Shown here one piece after another: positions 48,055-60,734 of a stretch of DNA of 64,000 nt. The notes under the pieces were generated by a model. It worked only from the letters and a program-made list of their open reading frames with translations. It searched no databases and had not been told where the DNA came from. Source of the DNA: Lithospermum erythrorhizon (taxonomy: Eukaryota; Streptophyta; Magnoliopsida; Boraginales; Boraginaceae); the NCBI GenBank assembly GCA_019722365.1, contig JADFUC010000649.1, positions 62,001-126,000 on the forward strand. The letters run 5' to 3'. Every line of letters starts with the position of its first letter. Within the stretch, counting starts at the first letter, position 1. A program made the translations under genes and the position numbers.

Positions 48055-50100
48055 ATCCTTCATTATAGTAAGTTGTTACATGATCTAGAAAATATGTCTC
48101 ATCTCTTCGACTATAGTCAGATTCATCAACAATATCATTTGTTCTCGTTTCTCCCTACATTATTTATCCCCACGTTATATGCACCAAAATATACATAATT
48201 ATTTAATATTATGAGTATTACTCAAATAAATAGTAATTACTTTTATTTTGGTTTTGAACACTTAATGTTCTGTTAGCATTATTCAATAAGTGAGACGAAG
48301 AAAGTAGAAGTTCAATTCTAGAAGATTTCAAAATTTGGCTTCTCTTGCTGGGTAATTCATCACAATATTTTCATTTTCTAGTATTATTTGTTGACATATA
48401 TTATTTGTTTGTACGTCATATCACACATTAAAAGTCGGTGTCATTTCGAATAACATATAAGATTCGCTCTACTTCCCTACTGCCACTGATTTAGAGTTTT
48501 AAACCCTCATGTACTCTTAATTTGGTATCGTAGTCGTCTGCTGACGAGACACGCCAGAACCCCGCTAATATTATTCGGCCAAGAATTCGGCGACGAATTT
48601 CAACAAGACGGGCTACATGCTAAGGGAAATGAGACGTCATATCCTACATCGAAGCTCTCTGTGTCCTTCCTCAAATAATATATAAGATCTTAGACTACTT
48701 TATTACTAATCATTTAGAGTCAATCTAGCTAGATTCTTAACATTATTATTTTCACATGAGATGTTTTGGAAAGCTTCAACGTGATCACTCATGATCCTTT
48801 AAATAAGCATGGTGCTATATATATATACCCTCCTGTCTTTATTAAGTACGGGCGGTAACGGACACGCCTCTATTTTTAAAAAAATATTTTACCAAATATT
48901 TTTAAAAAAAATTATATTCATTATTTCAAAAATTATATTATTTGCTCCCTCTAAATTTTTATATTTTTTCTTCTTCATATAATATATATTAGTTTATTCG
49001 TTCCCTATACAATAATCTTGATTCTGCCATTATTTATATATAGATGTGAATTTTTACCATTATATATCTTAAGTAAAGGTAATCATTATATATTAGACAA
49101 TGAATTTTCATTCATCCAAAAGCATATGTTTAATAGGGATAATAAGAAAGTTGAGGAAAATTATACTTTGTAATCCTTTACAATAAAGTAAAAAGAATAA
49201 AATAATTTTGCTCTAAACATTTGAATATAAAAGTGAAAGAAGAGTAAAATACTTAAAAGTGCGAATCGTCACATTAACGATCCTCATAGGTGTCTCATTC
49301 CGTGATACCACGCTGTAGAGTTAATCACTTGACGCGCTTCAATCGGGACAAGATTGTAGCTTCCTTTAATCACTACAATACAAGATTCGCTTCTTACGAA
49401 ATACGAATACGGGCGATCTAGCGCAATGAAGATGGTGGCTCGAAATATTCATTAAGAAATTTTGGGCTTGATTTTCATACTTATAATAAACTATTTACAA
49501 GAAACTTTTTATTGATACAAAATTCTATAAATATTTAATATTTGTCTTAAATTAGCCCAAAAAAAGATGAGTAAATTATAATTGTTATAATGAATTATCA
49601 AAATGAATTAGATCAAGCTAACGGTTAAATGCATAGATATCAAAATAATATGATGGTGTAAGTGAACTGAACCAAAGACTCGGGAAGAATAATGTATTTT
49701 ATTTACCAATTATCTACATGTTTTTATAATTCAACTGAATCACGGTGAACAACATGTAGATCTATTAATGAATCGAATCCACACCGCTGTAGATGCTTCA
49801 CATAATATTTTAATTTTTTATCGCCAGTCTTCAGATCAAGATAAGAAGGAGTAAATACTGGTTATACATAAGATAAAAGTTAGAGGCAACTTTAAACAGT
49901 TAGACAAAATGTTGTATGAAGCATGAGTATGAACCACAAAAAAGAATGAAGAAAAGAGAAAGACCTAAGTACGAAGAAAATTGATAAAAAGTGAATATGG
50001 ACTTTCTTTATTGTAGGTAAGTAACAAATGTTGATTTGACTTTTTGATGACTTTAAATAAACCATTGGTTATGTAGGAGTGGGGTACAAGCCTCAGAGAG
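48055..50100. other. AT-rich intergenic DNA with a short repeat-like island
   Basis: Mostly featureless. 48535-48700 is less AT-rich and contains ATCCTACATCG (48641-48651) followed 27 bases later by TATATAA, resembling plant snRNA promoter spacing, but no snRNA follows. A second such island is at 49260-49440. No gene supported. Confidence 0.45.
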
Positions 50101-52102
50101 TGCATATTGCATTGCTGTAAAGGCCTTAATAAAGGTGATAATAATATTGTTGTCGTCTCCTTCTATTTAATTGTACTCCATAGTCTATGAGTTATTATAC
50201 ACTCAGCGGACATCGGCCGCATCTATGGGGTTTCATTCCCCAGCTGAAGCAGCAATTATTGTCGAAATCAGGTCGTGTCTCGTGTCATGCGGCTTAGCCG
50301 GGCGTCGGGCGCCGTTGCATGGGTGGCTACGACCTAGCCCCAGACACATTCGAATAACCTCCTCACATCAGTGATGGACTAACCGTGGCAGACACCCCAC
50401 GCTGAAGCGACAATGTATTATACACTCGAATACGCTGGGAAATGCCTAATGAAAAGTTACATAATGGAACATAAAGTGTCAATACCAACGCACACCAAAA
50501 GATCACTCATATCATAAAAATCTTCATTCGATCATTCTTAATTTCATTTAGGTCAAGCTGGGACAAGCTTCCTCAGTATACAAAAGCCGTCATCGCAGGT
50601 GACTTTTGGGGCTGAAATTGAATTTCTCACTTTTCACATTTTTATGATATTTTTGTTCTTACATTATTATTTTAGTATCTTTAACATCACCCATTGCACT
50701 CTATACTTCTCTCATTATTTTTCACTTCCTTCCCCTCCAAATTACACAAAAAGATCAAATCTTTGTTACAAAGTTCCAACACCTCCGCACTGTTTGATGG
50801 GCTATTAGACTCACTTGTCTACTTTCGCTTCTGCAAATATTTTACTGCAGACCTGTGGATGCATTTTAAACTGATTATTCGAAAATAGAAATAGAAGATC
50901 TTGCATTCAGAAATCTGCTTAGGAATTGTTTTTAATAGATTGAAATTGGAAAGATGATTAAAGATTAGATTTTTATACTAAAATGTACAAATAGATATAT
51001 ATATATTTCTTTTTTTTTTTCATTTCGAAATTGCATTTTTAGTCAGGTTCTGGAAAATTGAAATAAAATACCTTACATTTAGGAATCTGCAAAGAATTTG
51101 GTCCTACTTGTGTTTTGCTTAAAGACATTTCCTGTTGTATTTACTTCTAACCATTTCACATATAGTATGCTTTCCTTTTCACTGATTTGAGACCTCTTGC
51201 GAATGAGATTTTTGATGATTTATGAGTTGCAGAATTTTCATCTCTAAAAACCAGACTTAGAGTGGTATTTTTCATCTCGTCGACAGAAAGTAGGGATGTA
51301 TATCCCTGGTACGATCAAGAATTAATTGTATTAGCAACTGTCCATTCATGACAAGCGTGGAAAATAATGAGGGTAGGTAAATGGGTGAGGCAAACATAAA
51401 AATGATGAAAAGATAAAATAAAGTAAAAAAATTATAGAAAATTCAATTTCATTCTCAAAAATTACCAATGATCAAATTTGTCTTTTAGAAGGAACTTCAG
51501 TAATTGAAAACAGCCTAAGTGGAACCGGAATGATCGAATAAAATTTTTTAAGAAACGCGAGTTAATGCTTGACACTATTCAATTCAAAGATTAAAGTTTC
51601 AGACATACATGTTTGTGGTCGGTCTCTCTAGACTTTTATAAGAAGTCAAAAGAACATACTAATAATGAATGATTAATATTAGATTATCCGGGGTAATATA
51701 CTATGTTATGTAATTACACGCGTTATGTTAATAGTTAACTGTTTCGTCTATTTGAAAACTAAATTGCAACATCATGGAAAACGATTACGGTATTGTTCAT
51801 AATATTCATTAATCTTTATATGTATTTAATTTCAATGATGGTACACATTACTAAAATCTATTATTCTAAATGGTAGAATTTAAAAAATCTAAAAAAGAGT
51901 GTACCAAAATTATTTTACGCACCTAATTAATATGTGTACCGAAATTCATTGAACAAATGAGTACAAGCAAATGACCTAAAAGGTAAAAAATAAACTTATA
52001 TAATTGACATTATTGAATTATTATTTTTGAGAGAATGGTGCATATTGTCTAAAATATACCAAAAGAATAAAAAAAATATATATTACAAAATGGTATAATT
52101 TG
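50101..52102. other. Unassigned region with small GC-richer island
   Basis: 50190-50420 is GC-richer. ACACTCAGCGGAC and CACGCTGAAGCGAC are near-inverted words, and TTATACACTC appears at both sides (50194, 50414), so it may be a small inserted repeat. Open frames at 50171-50374 and 50599-50888 have no known domain. Confidence 0.35.
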
Positions 52103-52385
52103 TACTCCCTCCGGGGGTTTTTTTACTTGTTATCCTAGCAAAATTTTCTTGATTTTTTTACTTGTTATTCTACATTTTCTATGCACTTTTGTACTTCTTT
52201 TTCCTATTATATTCCTAAACATTAAATGTGTTTGAGTCATTTTTTGTTCTTTAATTTGAATATTTTATGAGAATTCGTATAGAGTCAAGATTTCAGCCTC
52301 TTATAAATGAGGGTACAAAAGTAAAACAATAATATTTTTTAATAATTGTGCTAAAGTTTAGGATGATGAATAAAAAAACCGAAAA
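52103..52385. mobile_element. Stowaway-like MITE
   Basis: It begins TACTCCCTCCGGGGGTTTTT. The left inner segment TTTTTTTACTTGTTATCCTA is mirrored by the reversed right segment TTTTTTTATTCATCATCCTA. The expected GGAGGGAGTA right terminus has decayed. 283 bp, AT-rich, no ORF. Confidence 0.65.
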
Positions 52386-53257
52386 TATTATTTTTTATCA
52401 TTAATGAACATAAACTTAATGAATTGTAACTTTCCACATTAATCCATAGAGACCATAGCCAAGCTACTCCATTCATTATGGAGACATGCATAAATAATAC
52501 TCCATATTGGTTTTTGATAACTAAAACAATACTTATTTTATATTCAGATTATCAATAACATATAGTGATCATGTTCCAAGTATTATGGAGATTCAATAAT
52601 TTAAATACTGGCGAGTATATTTTTTTATCAGTAGATAAAGCCCAAAGGACGATTTTAAATATTTTTCATCATGTGGAATTATTCAGAAATCATACACAAC
52701 ATTTCATTATTCTCAATAATTAATGACAACCAACATTCTATTTGGTCTGAATCTCTCTTGTTCCGCAAAAAAAAAGTTCGTGACCAAAAGGAAAAGGCAC
52801 GGAACATAATCGAAGAATGGCATATAATGGATATGTTCGAAATATTCAATTTTATATATTACTACTTCCATCTATACTGAAATATTGTTTCCTTTTTAAT
52901 TTTGATATGTCAATTTTTAAACATTGATATCAAATATTTGTAACACATTTATTAATATTTTATTAAAAATATATCAAAATATATAGCATACGTTATAATT
53001 TTAATTAAAATTAAATTTGTGTGATTCAATTAAAACATATAAAAATGTATTCCGGAATACTACTTTTAACCATTGAAAAAGTAAAGTTTTTAGGGATGAA
53101 AAAAAACGAGCTAGTAGTAGTCCTCCATGTCCAGAAGTACTCATAGTTTTAAATTTGAATTATTTTTAATTTTTTAAACATAAATAAATGTGAATATGGT
53201 ATATAATATTGGGTGAAAACATATCTAACATATAGTAATTGTGTTATGCAAATATTA
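52386..53257. other. AT-rich intergenic DNA
   Basis: No gene or clear repeat. A 69-codon frame at 52671-52880 has no recognisable content. Confidence 0.55.
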
Positions 53258-53490
53258 TGGATGTCTTATCCACCAAGAAAGGAGATGAATTGCTTAGAAA
53301 GTTATTAGGTTACTTGCTTACTAAGTTACTTATTTACCAAGTAATTACTTTGTATATATATATTGGAAGCCTGTAAATAGGCACTCATTGTATTGTATAC
53401 AACACAACAACAAAAGCAATAAAGATATTCTCCTCTTTGTTTATTATTCTCTCCGTCTATTTACTCTGTTATTAGTTATATTTATAAACA
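53258..53490 (+). repeat. 5' LTR of the third copia element (233 bp)
   Basis: It starts TGGATGTCTTATCCACC and ends TTTATAAACA. It includes TATATATATATTGG, CTGTAAATAGGCACTCATTG and a CAATAAAG-type polyadenylation region, all typical of short copia LTRs. Confidence 0.72.
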
Positions 53491-53504
53491 CGTTATCAAC
53501 ACGA
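53491..53504 (+). other. Half-tRNA primer-binding site
   Basis: CGTTATCAACACGA directly follows the LTR. It resembles the CGTTATCAGCACGA site used by some plant copia elements, which prime from an internal part of initiator tRNA-Met. Confidence 0.7.
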
Positions 53505-54479
53505 TAACTGGTAGTTTAACTTATCACAATATGAATTTAGTAAAATTAATTGAATGTCTCAAAATAGCCAACATATCATTTCTGAAGGAAACAATGGAAT
53601 TTTCTTAACTTCTATAGTTGGTAATGCTGATATACATGTTTAGCCTAGTTCGGCTAAGGAAAGATTTGGCTTAAGTAGTCCTCAGGGCACACCTATCTTT
53701 CCAACTCACTGATGTATAATTTTTAATTTTCAATAGACTACTAACAATAACATGGATAAAGGAGAATATGTCTTCAGATAATAACAACTCACATACTATC
53801 TCTAAAAGATAAGAAATATTTTTCTTATCTAATAATACAATAAACGAAGGTTATTACAATATCGTGCAAAGGCAAAACGAATCAATGCTCTGTAAGAGAT
53901 AATATCGTGCCTCAAAAATATGTATCTAAGATGAGACCATAATATCTAAGTCCGCATGAATCTAAACAGCTTTCAAAAATATTTGTCAAATCAAGCCTAC
54001 CACATCAGACAACAAGCCGCTTCCAAAGAACTAATATTGGTCAAATAGCAAAATCAATTGAAGACTCGAAGAGAGCTTCAATATATTGTTACATGAAGTA
54101 ACAAACATGTTTGTATATCAAAATATTTTTTTGTCAAACCGAAGTTTGAATCAGGCGAAATTTTATTATTTGACATAACCACAGATCTATCCTAAGAAGT
54201 TAATGAAAGAATAATTGAATATTTAATTGGAGACTCATTGAAGAAATAATAAACTATTAAGTTTTGAAGAAATTTATGAGCTTCATAGTGTAAACTCCCC
54301 ACTTGCCTTTTGTGGAGTACATAAAAAGTTTATTATATAAAGTGGCTTCGAGGCCCTAATCACAGATACCGATGTTATTTATACCTTAATCCGATATAAT
54401 TTGCACTTGTTTTTGCTTTATTTGGAGTTTAGGCAATTATCGGCAGCTTAAGGAATCCTGCCTTTAATCAAGATACGAA

Positions 54480-55680
54480 GAAATTCAAATTTAAAATTTA
54501 TACGAGTCACGATCCAAGAATAAGTGATTCGCCCATTAATATTAGGTTATGGCAAACTATAAAAGCAGTATGAAGCAGTGAAAAAGATATCTCTCTCGAC
54601 TTCCGTAAGCGACGCCATCAACTTTGCCGGAAATTTTACGCAATTCATCGAAGCCTGTTAAGCAATTGAGAAGTTAATTACATATTGTAAAACAAGGCGG
54701 TTTCGAGTTGATTACTTTTAATCGGGTACTTAATAATTCTAATTCAAGATATTTTTTATTATTAAGGATGAATGTCATTAATTTCATGTATTCCTTTATA
54801 TTTTTCATTATGAACTAATTTATTTTTAGTCAGGACCATGATGTAGTTGGATCGGAGGATTTTATTTACTTGGAGTTAATTTATTTTCGCCATAATTTCC
54901 GATATCATACAGAAGTTACGGTTTAATATCCCGATATCAATATTAAATTGTTTATATAAGGATTAATTGCTAGAAATAGGATTAATACTTAGGAATTAAT
55001 AACGTAACCCACGCTTCATTTACCATAGGTATATAGGTAATCGCCGTGTGCAATTTTAAGGAGCGTATGTCGTTAATAAGGCCTCCTATTTTAAGCTATC
55101 ATGTAGGATATAGTTAGCTTCTTAAGGGACTTGGTCGGTGTTAACCGAGAAGTAATATCAATTGTGTAGTAACGCCTGTTATGAATTAATAAGTAACTAC
55201 TTTATGGATTTGAGTTCACTATCCGACGGCACTCATGTGTCCCGACTATACTCGAATATTAAGTACAACCTAATTACTTTTATCTGGCTAGTTTAGTTAA
55301 TTTAAGTTCTTAGTCAATTTAGTGAAGTAGTCTAGATAAAAATTTACTCTTTAATTATTAGTTAATTAAGGATTAAGAAAAGGCCTAGTACTTAGTATAT
55401 TGGAATTTGTGAGACGATACTCGTTCTTATTCATTATACTACTTGACACGACCCGAAACACATAAATTGGGTGTTGTCGAGCACATTGAATTACATACAA
55501 GATCTCAATTGATCATTGAAAATGTTATGTAGTAACACTTGTTCGCATTATGCTAAATTATTATAAAAACTCTCCGGTATAGTTGGTTTGGCTCGAAACC
55601 ACATTTACCTCTAGTTATGCGTGCATCATATATTCTCGGTACTATGCATAAATGATGACTTTTAAAATGATTATTATACC
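54480..55680. other. Probable insertion within the third copia element
   Basis: Composition and word use change here. Stretches such as CTTCCGTAAGCGACGCC and GACTTGACACGACCCG-like text resemble LTR sequence of another family, but no second copy is present in the window, so it cannot be delimited. Confidence 0.3.
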
Positions 55681-56181
55681 TATAAACAAATGAAAAAATA
55701 GACTATCTTGCATTGAAATATCCCTATATTAGATGATCCTAAAAAATGAATAAATATGAACTTGAAGTTCAAGAGAAAATATGAATAAGGGATGATATGA
55801 ACCAGAAGTTCACTACCAAACAAATTTCTGACCTCAAGATAGCAATGGAGTCTTATACAGTTGTAAACACTCAAAATAGAGTGGAGGTTCCTGAAGAACC
55901 GTTGTAAATGAAATAGTTCCACCATTGAAGATATGACATTGAAGATGGTCTAGGAGAATATCACCTTCAGAAGAGGTACGTGAATATATCATGAATAAGC
56001 TAGTAAAGCTCTAACGCTCATAAGACATTTACACAACGTAAATTCATAACTAATGAGATCTCGCTTATCATGAAACATGTTGGAATCAAATTAAAGAATT
56101 GATTTACAATAAATATTGCATAAAATTAAAAGCTCTATATAATGAAGCATATGAAAATCAAATCTATATCCTTAAGCGAGT

Positions 56182-56183
<2 letters not shown>

Positions 56184-56219
<36 letters not shown>
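56184..56219. repeat. (TA)n microsatellite
   Basis: About 36 bases of alternating TA within the third copia element. Confidence 0.95.
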
Positions 56220-56222
<3 letters not shown>

Positions 56223-56967
56223 GAGTAAAAGAAACCCACTATATAAGTGGGAAATTTAGACCCGAAGTCTAATCAAATATGATACTAATGTGAGTTGGGT
56301 ATATGTGCAAACAATTGAAACAAGATTTAGCATTAAAAAGATTTGTACCAAGGCATCTAACTGAATTATAAAGTGTCACATACACTTTGTGATGGATTGT
56401 ATCGAAATTATATATGTTTGGTAGCACAAAATATAGCCTCTTGATATGCGAGTATAGATTTATGATATAGCATACAAAGACGATAATGCGAATACGTATA
56501 ATGATTGAGTATACATGTAGAAAAGCAGTTATGATGTCTCAAGCACAAATATGTATCCTGTGACTTATCTCGATTGAGTTAAAGTGAAAATATTAGATTA
56601 TTTAAGCTTTCATCCGAGGATGGATTACAAGTTCGAATCGCATTATTAGACATTTATTTACATTTATCATTTTATTCAATATCGCTATGGATATATATGT
56701 TAAAATAATAGTATGTCATACACGCTTAACTTTGTATTTGTATTATATCCTATCCGGACAGATATATATTTATTTACTTATTACGTGGTATGAGACATTT
56801 GAATTATCTAGTGTAAGTTGACACTGATCCTACATATTTTTATTGTTGATTAGCTATTATTGATGATCTAAATATTCATGATATTATAGAAGATTCAATT
56901 ATAGTTTATGGAGACTCTAGAAGAGTTTTAAGTTGAATAAATTATCATGAATAAGTTAGCACAAGAA

Positions 56968-57190
56968 CTCTTGTAGAGTTCTCAGTTGTTAAACAAGATG
57001 TTTATAATCTCCCTTTTGGAATCAAATGCCTTATAAAGATATATACAAGCCAATTGGGCATGTAATTATAAATTCATACTCTTGTAGAGTTCTCAATTGT
57101 CAAACAAGATGTCTACAATCGGATTTGAAATTAAATACCTTGTAAAGATATATACATGACAATTGTGCATGTAAGTATAAATCCAAATCA
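56968..57190. repeat. Tandem duplication, 111-bp period
   Basis: CTCTTGTAGAGTTCTCAGTT at 56968 recurs as CTCTTGTAGAGTTCTCAATT at 57079. The copies stay collinear through AAACAAGATGT, ATACCTTGTAAAG/ATGCCTTATAAAG and CAATTG-GCATGTAA, at about 85% identity by eye. Confidence 0.88.
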
Positions 57191-57380
57191 TATTTGATAC
57201 ATGATAAAATGTTTAATCTCAATTAAATGAGATTCATAAGAGATAATTTAGTATCTCATCCGAAGACATTTAATCCTTGGCTTCAAGTATCAAATTTAAT
57301 GAAAATAAATGATATTAATTTGCCAATTAATGCAATATTGACAAATGCTTGTAGCGTTATTCTACTTGAATAATCTATAC

Positions 57381-57445
57381 TGATGATCTCATCAGGAGGA
57401 GATATGATATACAATGATATAGAATGATGATCTCATCAGGGGGAG
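57381..57445. repeat. Duplicated polypurine-like segment
   Basis: GATGATCTCATCAGGAGGAG and GATGATCTCATCAGGGGGAG, each followed by ATATGATAT, lie 44 bases apart. The second is the standard copia form. Confidence 0.85.
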
Positions 57446-57620
57446 ATATGATATGCATTGTACTCTTTTTTCTTCAAATGAAGTTTTTTCTAGTATCTAA
57501 TTTTCTCCAAAAGAGCTCCTTTTAGAGAATTTTCTAGTTATTCAATTCTCTTTTTCTTCTTACGCTTTTCATATTCGAAGTCATATTTTCTAGTTGTAGG
57601 CAAGATAACTAAAGGCTAAT

Positions 57621-58384
57621 TATGACAAAATGATAGATTATGGATTTAAAGAATGAACACTTATAATAAATTTTTTCTCCTAATAAGATATAAATGGCTG
57701 CACTATTGTTAGTATTCATAAAAATTTAAAATATGCATAATTTAATATAAAATCAAGAAAATACCACAAACAAAAAATTCAAATTGAGGAAAGACAAAAA
57801 AAGATTATAACTTTAAGTATTTACTTACATCAAATATCCAATTGATGAATGATGTGAAATTGGACAATTAAGTTTAATTTTAAATATAGTAATTATGTTG
57901 GAGTTTTAATTAACCATTGGGTATTAGAGATACAATAGTATCAGAAAAGCATTCACTTTGCTCCTTTTGTTTGATACATTGACTGTTTGCCTTCTTCTTT
58001 TTTAATTCTTTTTTTGAAAAAGATTTTTGATATTTGGCCATGTGGTTTGTGGGGCCACAAGAGGTGAGGCCGTATGCACACAACCGAGTCGAATTGAACA
58101 TGTCTTGAATTGGGCATGTTCATATCAAAGTTATGTATATCAATTAAGATAATAAATCTCATTCATGTTAGAATGAAAATAATTAGCTTATTTATTTTTT
58201 GAAATTGATGCAATATTTTCTATAAGGGATCTCCCTGATTTTTACATGATATGAAGTTAAGGTAACTTGCTTATATATTCTTCCAAATGAAGCAACATTA
58301 ATATCGACATAAAATATTTACGGAGTATATTTTTGGTGTGAAATATAAATGACTAGCAAAAGATATAATGGTAAATCCCTTGTA
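57621..58384. other. AT-rich intergenic DNA
   Basis: No supported gene. TACGGAGTATA near 58320 resembles a decayed Stowaway right end. Confidence 0.5.
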
Positions 58385-60202
58385 TGCAAAGAAGAATTTT
58401 TATTATTTTATGCTAAGGGTACAAAATAAAATCTCAGCTTTAGGGAAAATTAAACAGATGTGTTTTATCAAATCAAGAGGATCGACCGCCTCAAACTACG
58501 GCCTCTAAAGTCAGCTCCGACGATTTGTGAGATGCTTGGCTTCATTGACTCGACATGATTTGGGTCTTGATTGAGCTTGATATGAGCCCTGGCTTGACTT
58601 GAGCTTGGCTCAACTTGACTTCAATTTGAGCTCGAGCTCAAATTTGGCTTCTTGAACTTGACTTGATTTGATTTGACGGGATAGAGCTCTATGAATTGAT
58701 ATGTCCTGCCTCGGCGGACTCGGTATCGGTTCTAACTTGGATATGGTCCAGTGGGAGCCTTAGCAAAGATATTCCCCGCGTTGGCTATATGACTGATTTT
58801 TGGGTCTCGACTTGATCTCCGGTCTACATTGACTGGAGTAGACTTATCGCAAAGTGTTTGCGCATTCTGGCTTCAGTACTACCGCGGGACTGTGAGTCGA
58901 TAAGCTGCCACCTTCTGAAATGTGGGACTCGGGGATTTATTACCTGTGATGTACTTCACCTTGTGGGGCGGGACTTGGCTGTTGAGAGGCTACTTGTTTT
59001 TTTAGGACGGACTTAGTGCCTGGATATATGACGCTGAGTTATAGGAAGCAAAGTTGTCAAGTATCGTTTGCTTGCGCATAAAGATCCTTAGTGCCTTGTT
59101 GTCAGAGAGTGGAATTTAAGGAATATGACCCAGGTTGGACTTAGTGAGATTTAGCCTCACTTGACTTAATGAGATTTGGTCTCACTGGGACTCAAAGTAG
59201 ATTTACCTCATTTCAATTTGATTTAAACTTTGACGTAGAAGGCTTCTACCTACTACAAATGGGCCTCAGCAAATTTTATTGCTATAGAGTAACGATCAAT
59301 ACATAGGTGAAGCTTTCCAACCTTAATGATGATAATGACTAAACTGTGACAAAATTAGTAGTGTGTTTCCCGCTTGGGAATCCAAATTTTATAGACCGAA
59401 CGCCTGTATTCCTATATCTCGATTTGATGATTATCACCTGAATTTATCGTGTGCTCATCCAAGTTTTTTAATAATCGTGGCTACATAGCTTAATCTTGAA
59501 TATTCTGCCGCTCTTGAGGAACTTTCACGATTCTCACGATTTTGCTTCAAACTTGGAAGTTAATTATTGCGGCCATAAGAATAAGTTGATTTTCCACCAC
59601 GTGGTGTTTTGCTGGCGGCTTTAGAGAAATCTTAGAGGTTTTTCTCTATATTTTCTCAAGGGTTTTGTGTGTTTTTTTTTGTGGTGGAATGTCAGATTGC
59701 TTCATGATTTTTTTCGCCAAAAGCAGGGGTATTTATAGGTTTCTGCCTCGAATGCTTGCTTCGATCATGTTATTTGCTCTCAAATTCACATCTGAATTGA
59801 GGCATTTGGACTGCTGATAATTTGGAATTACTGTACTAAGTATCTAAATAGGTTTCCTTTATGAAAAAAGAAGGTTTCGGATTCTTTTTCTAGGTCAAAA
59901 ATATTTTCATATTGATCCCGGACCTTTTGGAGCCTTGATTTTGCACCACATAACTTCTAAAATTTAATGCGAGGCTTTTTTCTCGAACGCCATTTCGAAG
60001 TTCAAATTTAGGGTTAATTAATGTGTAAACCCTTATTTTTACTTCGACACCTGTGTGCTTGATTTCCGAACCCTGTTCGGTCGAGGGTTTGATTTGAATT
60101 TAGGCTTAATCGAACCATAATCACCACGCACATCTTTTAACGGCTCGACTTTTAATTAATTTAATTAATCTATCTTAACTACCTAATTATTTTAAATTTT
60201 CA
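58385..60202 (+). repeat. R3 copy of the dispersed LTR-like repeat, next to RBOH
   Basis: It starts TGCAAAGAAGAATTTTTATT and ends TTTTAAATTTTCA, matching both termini of R1. Internal landmarks in order are ACTTGGATATGGTC, TTGATCTC, TGACTTAATGAGATTTGGTC, CCGGACCTTTTGGAGCC, CGAGGGTTTGATTTGAATTT and CGACTTTTAATTAATTTAAT. No coding region is attached, so it is probably a solo LTR. It lies directly upstream of the RBOH promoter. No matching target-site duplication was found at these exact borders. Confidence 0.72.
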
Positions 60203-60734
60203 AATATACATCCCTTTTAAATATATGTTGTTTATTCCATATTCACATCTTCCATCCACACTAATTTTTCACATACACATACATCTAAACACAGTCTAGC
60301 CACTTAATTAGCATATAAAGACCTCCAAAACTAGAAAACAACACCACTACACTCCCCACCAAGACATGCCACAAAGATTCTCCTACTACCTCTAACCTCT
60401 AAACACTCAACAATAACAATATCTTTTTTATTCATAGCTAAAATTATCATCTCTCTCTCTCTCTCTCTTCATTCTTTTAATTAGACTCTTAACAAAAATC
60501 AAATCTCCCTCCATTAGGACAAAACTGCTTTCGGCCTTCTCCATTTTCCGTTTCTACGCGTCCGTTCCTTTTCCGTTTTCTCTTTAGATTCTGGACGCGT
60601 AGCACCACTCTTCATTCTTCTATACTTTCCACTTCTTTATGTTTTTATCTTTATACTATTTACAATTCATTATTTCCTTTTTCCATCACTACATAAAAAT
60701 TATTTCTTAAATTTTTGTTTCTTAATTTTTATAA
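60203..60734 (+). promoter_or_regulatory. RBOH core promoter and 5' leader region
   Basis: Only 532 bases separate the R3 repeat from the RBOH start codon. A plausible TATA box (ATATAAAG, 60313-60320) would place transcription start near 60345 and give a leader of about 390 bases. A CT microsatellite (60451-60468) and several pyrimidine-rich stretches lie in it, as is common in plant leaders. Transcription start is not proven; an alternative TATA-like TATACTATTT lies near 60650. Confidence 0.5.
60451..60468. repeat. (CT)n microsatellite in the RBOH leader
   Basis: Nine CT units. CT/GA repeats in plant 5' leaders often bind GAGA-type factors and can be length-polymorphic. Confidence 0.9.

Larger units (their letters stand above)
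53258..57620 (+). mobile_element. Third copia element, decayed and 3' truncated
   Basis: A short 5' LTR (53258-53490) is followed at once by a half-tRNA-Met type primer site and a start-like ATG at 53554. The far end carries CATCAGGGGGAG (57434-57445) and TGCATTGTACTCTTTTTTCT, the typical post-pol sequence of small-LTR copia elements. A linker-like block AAGTTCAAGAG...GAGGTTCCTGAAGAACC lies at 55760-55905. No 3' LTR is found. The centre (about 54480-55680) looks like a foreign insertion. No intact gene. Confidence 0.65.

Noticed and set aside
48641..48685. snRNA-type promoter (ATCCTACATCG upstream element with TATATAA 27 bases later)
   Set aside because: The motif and spacing are suggestive, but the sequence downstream of the expected start (~48710) matches no U1-U6, U3 or 7SL RNA I know, and similar words are common in plant repeats.
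50190..50420. GC-richer island as an exon
   Set aside because: The open frame has no known domain and is flanked by repeated TTATACACTC words, more like a small inserted repeat.
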